From contig CAMBIX010000002.1 of the NCBI GenBank assembly GCA_945867815.1, positions 62,001-126,000 of the forward strand: a stretch of 64,000 nucleotides of DNA. The letters are read 5' to 3'. Shown here one piece after another: positions 55,842 to 62,222 of the stretch; the first letter of the stretch is position 1; every line of letters begins with the position of its first letter. Both the position numbers and the translations under genes were made by a program. This DNA comes from an uncultured Veillonellaceae bacterium (GTDB lineage: Bacteria; Bacillota; Negativicutes; Veillonellales; Veillonellaceae). The notes beneath the pieces were generated by a model that saw only the letters and a list, made by a program, of their open reading frames with translations, had not been told where the DNA came from and ran no database searches.

Positions 55842-56465
55842 ATGGATACACAAACAAGTGCAAAAAAAACACCTGAAATGAAAGACAAAGAAGTCAAATT
55901 CATTATTTGTCGTGTCTGTGGGTATATTGAAACAGCCGATAAAATCGATCAACCATGTCCGGCGTGTGGTTTTCCAAAAACTGTATGGATGGAATATAAG
56001 CCACCTCGCCCAATGAATGAACGTCGTCGTAAATTGTTGGAATTACATATGCATCCAATTGCTGTGCATTTTCCTATTGCTGTAACGACAATGATGTTTA
56101 TTTTATCGTTAGTTGCTTTATGGCTTCCGTATAGCATTTCTTATGCTTTGTTTGGCGGATTAACGATTGCGGCTGTTGTATTGCCAGTGTTGGTTATCAT
56201 TGGGGCTGTTTCAGGTCTCATAGGTGGCCAATTGCGCTATAAGACTTTGAAAGCATCAGCCTTACGCTTAAAAATTATTTTGAGTGTTGTTTATTTCATT
56301 CTGACTTTGATTAATGCGGGTATTGCCTATACTTATACGGTACGGCCAAGTAATGCGCTTATTGTCTTTGTTGTGGCTTTGTTGGCAACGGCTGTAGCCA
56401 GTGTATTAGGTAAAATTGGTTCTAAATTATTTGCTGGTCCTTTTGGTCCATATAGAGCTGGTTAA
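55842..56465 (+). CDS. Rubredoxin-like domain fused to DUF2231 membrane domain
   Basis: A 207-residue protein. Residues 18-50 form a rubredoxin-like iron or zinc site (CRVCGY then CPACGFP). A DUF2231 membrane domain follows, starting MHPIAVHFPIAVTTMMF, with four hydrophobic helices (about 75-95, 100-125, 140-160, 168-190). A redox or metal-sensing membrane protein is a reasonable inference, but the substrate is unknown. The ribosome site GAGGAGGG precedes the ATG. It may be cotranscribed with the NdpA-like gene 13 bases downstream. Confidence 0.8.
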   Translation: MDTQTSAKKTPEMKDKEVKFIICRVCGYIETADKIDQPCPACGFPKTVWMEYKPPRPMNERRRKLLELHMHPIAVHFPIAVTTMMFILSLVALWLPYSISYALFGGLTIAAVVLPVLVIIGAVSGLIGGQLRYKTLKASALRLKIILSVVYFILTLINAGIAYTYTVRPSNALIVFVVALLATAVASVLGKIGSKLFAGPFGPYRAG

Positions 56466-56478
56466 GTTGAGGTGAGTT

Positions 56479-57477
56479 ATGCAGGTTAATCATGGTGTGT
56501 TGCAGATTTTTGATTTCACCTCATCTTTGGCTGTTTATTCAGAGCATGAATTAAAAGTTAGCGAATTGCCTATACAAGATTATTTGCAAAAGCATGTTAT
56601 GAAGGCTTTTACTGATCCAGCTGGCCGAGTGGGGCAGATTTCACCCACTAGCCAGATTGGTGCCTTATTGATGTCTTATAAAGAGGGCACAATATCTTTA
56701 ACAGCTTTGGCGAAAGATATAGGAGAAAAACTTTTTGACTATATGAAGCAAGCTACAGAACCATCGGTAATGGATGCGATTTTCTGTGATGTTATGGGTG
56801 AAAATCAATATATCTGTTTGTTAGTATGTCAGGCTCATGATGCATATACTCATCAATTATTTAGTGAAGAAGACGGTACCTTGACGACAGAGTTGGTAGA
56901 ACACAAAGCGGTTCTACCAACAACCGGCCAAAAGGTACGGTCTTTTTTTTCTGTTTCACTAAGTGATTTTTCAGTACGTGTATTTGAACCTAAGGGTGAA
57001 TATGATGGGGAGACTTGTTATATTCTAGCTGAAAAGTTGTTACAAATTGGGACTAATCCATCGTCTCGGGATACTGTACGTAAGGTACGGAATATTGTGG
57101 ACAAGGTAGCCAAGGATCATGAATCGGATGGGGTCGCCGAAATGGTTATGGCTAAGGAATTGATTGCTAAAAATGCTGAGGTGTCAGATACAGTGAATCC
57201 AGTAACTATTGTGGATACCGTATTTAAAGATAATCCACAGCAGCAGGAGGCCGCCCATAAGGAATTGGAAGAAGCCCATATGATGCGGGATCTTCCTGTA
57301 GACCGGTCTTTTGCAGAAAAGCAAGGAGCGCAGCATAAGATAAAGACAGATACTGGTATTGAGATAACTTTTCCTGTTGCTTATATGAAGGACAGAGAGT
57401 TTATGGAGATTGTGACGAATGATGATGGGACGCTCCGCATTGAGCTTAAGAATATAAACAAAATTATTAATAAGTAG
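56479..57477 (+). CDS. Nucleoid-associated protein, NdpA/YejK family
   Basis: A 332-residue member of the 37-kDa nucleoid-associated family. Typical features are an N-terminal VNHGVLQIFDFTSSLAVYSEHEL segment, IGALLMSYKEGTISL, the LLVCQAHDAYTH strand and the C-terminal part beginning around IKTDTGIEITFPVAYMKDREFMEI. E. coli YejK associates with the nucleoid and topoisomerase IV; the function here is not known. It is a family better known from Proteobacteria, but it also occurs in Firmicutes. Confidence 0.75.
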   Translation: MQVNHGVLQIFDFTSSLAVYSEHELKVSELPIQDYLQKHVMKAFTDPAGRVGQISPTSQIGALLMSYKEGTISLTALAKDIGEKLFDYMKQATEPSVMDAIFCDVMGENQYICLLVCQAHDAYTHQLFSEEDGTLTTELVEHKAVLPTTGQKVRSFFSVSLSDFSVRVFEPKGEYDGETCYILAEKLLQIGTNPSSRDTVRKVRNIVDKVAKDHESDGVAEMVMAKELIAKNAEVSDTVNPVTIVDTVFKDNPQQQEAAHKELEEAHMMRDLPVDRSFAEKQGAQHKIKTDTGIEITFPVAYMKDREFMEIVTNDDGTLRIELKNINKIINK

Positions 57478-57507
57478 TATATCTTTATGCTTTTACCATA
57501 GTATGGA

Positions 57508-57709
57508 AGCAGCTGATGGTCTTCCGAGACTCCGTATTACGCACTTCGTGCTCCATAAGTCGCTCGTAAGAGACATTAGGTGCTTCGTGACATAGTGCTA
57601 GATAGAAATAACAAATAAAACATATAATTATTAGGCGCGATATAATAATTTTGTTTATTTCAAAAGCAGAAGGCTCCGCTCAAAATTGTTTAGATAAATA
57701 GAGTGGAGC
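57508..57709. other. Structured non-coding region before rnhA
   Basis: No gene is supported between 57478 and 57749. It contains imperfect long inverted repeats (GAAGCA near 57506 with TGCTTC at 57581-57586; GCAC/GTGC near 57541-57551) and the motif GCTTCGTGACATAG (57582-57595), which recurs near 59860. A separate 9-bp stem, GCTCCGCTC (57673-57681) with GAGTGGAGC (57701-57709), lies just before rnhA. Confidence 0.5.
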
Positions 57710-57749
57710 TGAGCATTTGGTAGTAGGTGGAATGAAACGTGAGGTAGTG

Positions 57750-58562
57750 ATGGCCGGAAAGAAAAAGTGGTATGCTGTACAAAAAGGGCGGGTGCCTGGC
57801 ATTTATACGACCTGGTCGGAGTGTGAGAAGCAGGTACGTGGTTATAGTGGAGCCGTATATAAGTCCTTTTTAACTAGGGCAGAAGCAGAGGCTTATATGG
57901 GGCTTGCAGAAGAGGCATTTACAATTGGTGAAGAGTCTTTAATTGAAGAAACTGGGATTACTAGTGGTAAAACAATAGCAGGTGAAAATAAAAAGCAAAG
58001 TCTTCAGAGAAAGGTAGGAAAATCATCTACAGGTGAGATAGGACAAAGTTTATTTGACTATTTTGAAGGGGAAAAAGTTAAGTTAGAAGTTGATAGGGGT
58101 AAGAGAGACGAAATATCATTGACTGAATCAGATAAATTAGTGGCTTATATTGATGGTAGTTATAATAAGGCTAAGAAATCTGTTGGTTCTGGCGGTGTTA
58201 TTTTTTATAAAGGAGAAAAAGTACCTTTCTCGTTTGGGACAAAGCAAATGCAATATACTAAGTATTGGAACGTGTCTGGGGAGCTCTTAGCGAGTTTGTA
58301 TGTTATGCGATGGGCTAAAGAGCGTAGTATTTCTCAGCTTGCTTTATATTATGATTATATGGGCATTGAAATGTGGGCTACTAATCGGTGGAAGCAGAAT
58401 AATCCATTGACGCAGTGGTATCGTACACAGATGGCTGAGTATATGAAATATATGAAGGTATCTTTTCATAAGGTAGCTGCTCATACAGGTAATCAATATA
58501 ATGAAGAGGCAGATCAATTGGCTAAGGCAGGGACGGCAAAGATAACTGAAGTTGACCTATAA
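57750..58562 (+). CDS. rnhA: Ribonuclease H with viroplasmin domain
   Basis: A 270-residue RNase HI that cuts the RNA of RNA-DNA hybrids. An N-terminal viroplasmin/hybrid-binding domain (KKWYAVQKGRVPGIYTTWSE with VYKSFLTRAEAEAYM) is followed by a roughly 80-residue linker and an RNase H domain. Catalytic acids: D in AYIDGSY, E in SGELLA, D in YYDYMGI and D in NEEADQLAKAG. ATG 57750 lies 6 bases after GTGAGG; ATG 57732 is an alternative. Confidence 0.88.
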   Translation: MAGKKKWYAVQKGRVPGIYTTWSECEKQVRGYSGAVYKSFLTRAEAEAYMGLAEEAFTIGEESLIEETGITSGKTIAGENKKQSLQRKVGKSSTGEIGQSLFDYFEGEKVKLEVDRGKRDEISLTESDKLVAYIDGSYNKAKKSVGSGGVIFYKGEKVPFSFGTKQMQYTKYWNVSGELLASLYVMRWAKERSISQLALYYDYMGIEMWATNRWKQNNPLTQWYRTQMAEYMKYMKVSFHKVAAHTGNQYNEEADQLAKAGTAKITEVDL

Positions 58563-58647
58563 GGCATAGCAGGTGACTTGTCAAAGTAATTTAGTATGGC
58601 GTATGATGAAGAAGTCATTAGTATAAAGGTTAGAAGGAGTGTAATCA

Positions 58648-59634
58648 ATGAAAATTTTAGTAGCTGGAGGCGCTGGTTATATAGGAAGCCATACGGTACG
58701 AGCTTTAGTAAAGGCAGGGCATACTCCTGTTGTGTTGGATAATTTGTCTCATGGTCATCGTGGGGCTGTGCCAGAAGGCGTTTTATTTAAACAGGCTAAT
58801 ATTGAGGATTCGGATGTATCGGCTTGGATGCGTCAAGAAGGTATTGAAGGTATGATGCACTTTGCCGCGTCCATTGAGGTGGGCGAGTCAATGAAAAATC
58901 CAGCTCTTTATTATAAGAATAATGTGGTTGGCTCTTATCATTTAATTGAAGCCGCTCGGCAGGCTGGTGTTAAGTACGTTGTTTTTTCTTCAACAGCTGC
59001 TGTTTATGGGGAACCAGACCAGGTACCGATTGATGAAGATGCTAAGCAGGTACCAACAAATGTGTATGGTCGCACGAAGTTAATGATTGAAACAATGCTA
59101 AAGGATTACAGTGATATTTACGGTATGAAATATATTGCCTTGCGGTATTTTAATGCGTCAGGTGCGGATGCATCAGGTGAAATTGGTGAAGATCATCATC
59201 CGGAAACACATTTAATCCCTTTAGTATTACAAGCAGCTGCGGGAAAGCGCAAGTCAATCACTATTTTTGGCACCGATTATCCGACACCAGATGGAACTTG
59301 TGTGCGTGATTACATTCATGTAACTGATTTGGCAGATGCTCATGTATTAGCTATGAACTATTTGGCTAATGGTGGACAGTCTCAGTATTTTAACTTGGGC
59401 AGTGGTAAGGGCTTTAGTGTAAAAGAGATTGTAGAAGCAGCTAAAAAAGTGACGGGAATTGATTTTTCGGTGGAATATGGTACTCGTCGTGCAGGCGATC
59501 CAGGAACTTTAGTGGCTTCGTCAGATAAGATTAAGCGGATTTTAGGATGGAATCCGACGCATAGTACGGTGGAACAGGTGATTGGGGATGCATGGAAGTG
59601 GCATCAGACGCATCCACAGGGGTATAACGATTAA
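58648..59634 (+). CDS. galE: UDP-glucose 4-epimerase
   Basis: A 328-residue short-chain dehydrogenase-type epimerase that interconverts UDP-glucose and UDP-galactose. NAD loop GGAGYIGSHTVRAL, FAASIEVGESM, FSSTAAVYG and the Tyr-Lys pair in VYGRTKLMIE are present, with RYFNASGAD and the C-terminal GDPGTLVASSDKI. AGAAGGAG precedes the ATG. No other sugar nucleotide genes are adjacent. Confidence 0.94.
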   Translation: MKILVAGGAGYIGSHTVRALVKAGHTPVVLDNLSHGHRGAVPEGVLFKQANIEDSDVSAWMRQEGIEGMMHFAASIEVGESMKNPALYYKNNVVGSYHLIEAARQAGVKYVVFSSTAAVYGEPDQVPIDEDAKQVPTNVYGRTKLMIETMLKDYSDIYGMKYIALRYFNASGADASGEIGEDHHPETHLIPLVLQAAAGKRKSITIFGTDYPTPDGTCVRDYIHVTDLADAHVLAMNYLANGGQSQYFNLGSGKGFSVKEIVEAAKKVTGIDFSVEYGTRRAGDPGTLVASSDKIKRILGWNPTHSTVEQVIGDAWKWHQTHPQGYND

Positions 59635-59670
59635 TATTCTTTGCTGTTCTTTTAGTTTGTCTTGAGGGCG

Positions 59671-59744
59671 GAAGCACCCTACGCATTCTCTCGGGAGCTG
59701 GTCACCTTCGGCAAAGGCTCCCTACGAGAATGGTAGGATGCTTC
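59671..59744 (+). repeat. Structured hairpin repeat, copy 4
   Basis: The outer arms GAAGCACCCTACGCATTCTC and GAGAATGGTAGGATGCTTC pair with few interruptions. Inside, GGGAGC (59693-59698) pairs with GCTCCC (59717-59722). The core GAGCTGGTCACCTTCGGCAA then AGGCTC matches that of the eno-downstream copies, with a 3-base insertion. There is no T run here, so termination is not its common function. Confidence 0.8.
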
Positions 59745-59879
59745 GTGATATAGAGGAAAAAGAAAGGATAAGTAGCTTAGTTCTAGGCTGGCGTTAATCG
59801 TTATAGAAGGAGGTGGATGCCTTCTGATATAGGCCGGGCGGAAGTGTGTCTTGGTAGGATGCTTCGTGACATAGAGGCA
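59731..59879 (+). repeat. Partial copies of the hairpin repeat arm
   Basis: TGGTAGGATGCTTCGTGATA (59731-59750, continuing TAGAGG) is the right arm of copy 4 plus flank; it recurs at 59852-59877 with one change (GTGACA). A more diverged piece, GGTGGATGCCTTCTGATATA, lies at 59812-59831. The fragments lack the conserved core. Confidence 0.75.
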
Positions 59880-59925
59880 AGACGGAAAGGAAAAGAGAGA
59901 AAGTAAAGGAAATGGGGATTATAGT

Positions 59926-60774
59926 ATGATATATGTGCGATGGTTTGTTAATCGAATAAAAAAAGCAGTACACAAGCGAGGGCGACTCTTTTATGGAGTC
60001 GCCTTTTTATTTTGCTTAATTATAGGTTTTGGGATTTGGAATGGTTCTTGGCAGGCTATTCATGCGATTCATCACCCGAGTCAGGAGGTAGATAGGTTAA
60101 AGGAAAGAGATAGTGGAAGGTTAGCTAATGATGGTGAGGTAAATAATAGGGATGAAGTGAATACTAGAGGTAAGGAGTCTATGAGAGGTGGAAAAATCAA
60201 TAGTGGGGGAAATATAAAAGGAAATACTAGTAGGTATAAAAAAGATACATCGACTAAAAAGGATGGAGGAATAAATGATGAAATGAATGACAGTGACCAA
60301 GGAGGCAAGTTAGTCTTTTCCATTGGTAGTGCTTTACGGGCGACGCCTTTACGAGATGTTTTTGGTAGTGGTTATGGCACAGTAATAGGAGGGCAGGCTA
60401 GTGAAGGAAATACCTCCTCTCTTGCTAAGCCGGGTGAGAAGACGGGGAGAGAAAAGCAGGGGGGGCACCGATTAGACCATCCTACTAGTTTGGGAGGTAG
60501 TCCTATAGGCGATTATAAAAGTCGTGGTAGTCAAAGGACAAATCAGAGGCAAGGTGCTAGCGCTTCTAGCTCCAATCAGATAATTCAGAGGCCAGAAAGA
60601 CCTACGGTTATAGGTGTTATTGAAGGGCAAGTTCCTATTGTCTTATTTTCAGTGAATGGGCAAGAAGTGGGCTGTACAATTGGTGAAGGCCTACAAGGCT
60701 ATACGGTTGTGTCGGCGTCTTCCCAGCAGGTTGTATTGCGTGGGCCTAATGGATTGCAAACCTTATATTTATAA
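59926..60774 (+). CDS. pilP: PilP-like pilus assembly protein with long disordered linker
   Basis: A 282-residue bitopic protein: a basic N-terminus, a membrane helix at about residues 22-40 (LFYGVAFLFCLIIGFGIW), about 180 residues of low-complexity Gly/Ser/Asn/Lys/Arg-rich sequence, then a compact C-terminal domain (about 225-282: VIGVIEGQVPIVLFSVNGQE ... YTVVSASSQQVVLRGPNG) that resembles the PilP/GspC HR domain binding the secretin. The call rests on this domain and on the secretin 48 bases downstream. Usual PilP is a lipoprotein of about 170 residues, so the form here is unusual. Confidence 0.65.
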   Translation: MIYVRWFVNRIKKAVHKRGRLFYGVAFLFCLIIGFGIWNGSWQAIHAIHHPSQEVDRLKERDSGRLANDGEVNNRDEVNTRGKESMRGGKINSGGNIKGNTSRYKKDTSTKKDGGINDEMNDSDQGGKLVFSIGSALRATPLRDVFGSGYGTVIGGQASEGNTSSLAKPGEKTGREKQGGHRLDHPTSLGGSPIGDYKSRGSQRTNQRQGASASSSNQIIQRPERPTVIGVIEGQVPIVLFSVNGQEVGCTIGEGLQGYTVVSASSQQVVLRGPNGLQTLYL

Positions 60775-60822
60775 GAAAAATGGGTCTGTTATTTTAGAAA
60801 AAAGAGAGAAAGGATAAATAAG

Positions 60823-62193
60823 ATGCTTAGGTGGAAGTGTTGGTTATATGATGGGTTAGGTCAGAGAATAGGGCTATTTTTTTGTTTGGATTGGATGAGC
60901 TGGACCTTTTACAAGATAAGTAGTAGTCGAGTATGGCTAGAAGAAGAAAGTTTTCGACGGATTTGTGCTTTTATCATAGGCTTAGGTTTCGTCTTTTTTC
61001 CTCTTAAAGCGTCGGCACAAGTGACGATGCAAGTTAATGGAGCTGAGTTAGCAACGGTAGTGCAGTCTATAGCTCGTAGTGAAGGTTTGTCAATTATGGG
61101 AACGGAGTCCTTAAAAGGAAAGGTAACAGCTAGACTGCAGGGACTAAGTGGGAAAGAGGCTATTGAGGAATTAGCTCGATTGAAGCATTTTTCTCTTAGA
61201 CAGGTGCAGGGGGTACTTGTTGTTGATGGGGCTGGATTAGGTGAGAAAGATAGTCGGTATACACTTTTGTTAGAGCCCAAACATATTTCACCCGATGCCT
61301 TACTCAAGGCGCTAGCCGTGGTGGTGCCTAAGGAACATATGGAATTAGTGCCAGGAGCGAATCAAATTGCTTTATCGGTTACACCGGCGCAGGGACGAGA
61401 GGTGGAACGTTTGCAGGCTCTTTTAGATAAACAGCCAGAACAAATTCAGTTGGAGGTGTCTTTAGTAGCCTTAGAGCATTCCTATAGTAAGGAAACGGGT
61501 ATTCATTGGTCTTGGTTGGGGCCGCGTACAAGCGGTAGTGAAACTGGAAAGACAAGTACGACGGGCACAAGTGATACTAGTGAGTATACAAGTCTTCGTT
61601 TTGGCCATGCTTCGTTGGGACAGGCTTACGAAATGCTTTTAAAACCAACGATAAGTGCTAATGAAACGGATGGCAAAACGCTTCTGTTAGCTCGTCCGTC
61701 AGTAATGACAGAAAATGGAGAAGAAGCAAAAATTTTGATTGGTGATCGGGTGCCGGTAACGGTGGAATCAGTGCAAGATGGCATTAGTCGTACATCGGTG
61801 TCGTATCATGATGCGGGGATTCGTTTGCATTGTAAGCCTTATGTTATGCCGGATAAGTCTATTGATGTAGAAATTACTGCAGAGGTAAGTAATCCTACCT
61901 TAGTTAGTGAGTTGAAAGCTTATAAATTTACGACTAGGGAGGCTCATACGCGAGTTCGTTTACAGCCGGATGAAGTCCTTGTTATTGGGGGACTTATGGA
62001 TCAGCGCAAGGGGACTCAGGTAAGTAAATTTCCTCTACTGGGAGATATTCCCTTGTTGGGCAAGCTTTTCCGCCATGCTAAGAAGACAAAGGATAGGGTG
62101 GAACTATTAATTATTGTGCAGGCAAAAGCTAAAGATGCCTTTAAAGAGACAGGAGCTTTTAAAACATGGAAGGATCCAGAACATATGATATAA
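60823..62193 (+). CDS. pilQ: PilQ/GspD-type secretin
   Basis: A 456-residue outer membrane channel protein through which pili exit. A Sec signal core (RICAFIIGLGFVFFPLKASA, cleavage after ASA) lies at about residues 46-65, preceded by an unusually long 45-residue N-terminal stretch. Next come an STN/N0 domain (VTMQVNGAELATVVQSIARSE), an N1-type domain, and the secretin core (about 230-440), with EVSLVALEHSYSKETGIHW, RPSVMTENGEEAKILIGDRVPV and VLVIGGLMDQRKG plus PLLGDIPLLGKLFRH. AAAGGA precedes ATG 60823; the internal ATG for M24 is a possible alternative. Confidence 0.9.
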   Translation: MLRWKCWLYDGLGQRIGLFFCLDWMSWTFYKISSSRVWLEEESFRRICAFIIGLGFVFFPLKASAQVTMQVNGAELATVVQSIARSEGLSIMGTESLKGKVTARLQGLSGKEAIEELARLKHFSLRQVQGVLVVDGAGLGEKDSRYTLLLEPKHISPDALLKALAVVVPKEHMELVPGANQIALSVTPAQGREVERLQALLDKQPEQIQLEVSLVALEHSYSKETGIHWSWLGPRTSGSETGKTSTTGTSDTSEYTSLRFGHASLGQAYEMLLKPTISANETDGKTLLLARPSVMTENGEEAKILIGDRVPVTVESVQDGISRTSVSYHDAGIRLHCKPYVMPDKSIDVEITAEVSNPTLVSELKAYKFTTREAHTRVRLQPDEVLVIGGLMDQRKGTQVSKFPLLGDIPLLGKLFRHAKKTKDRVELLIIVQAKAKDAFKETGAFKTWKDPEHMI

Positions 62194-62222
62194 TTAAAAG
62201 ATAATGAGCTGGAGGAAATAGG

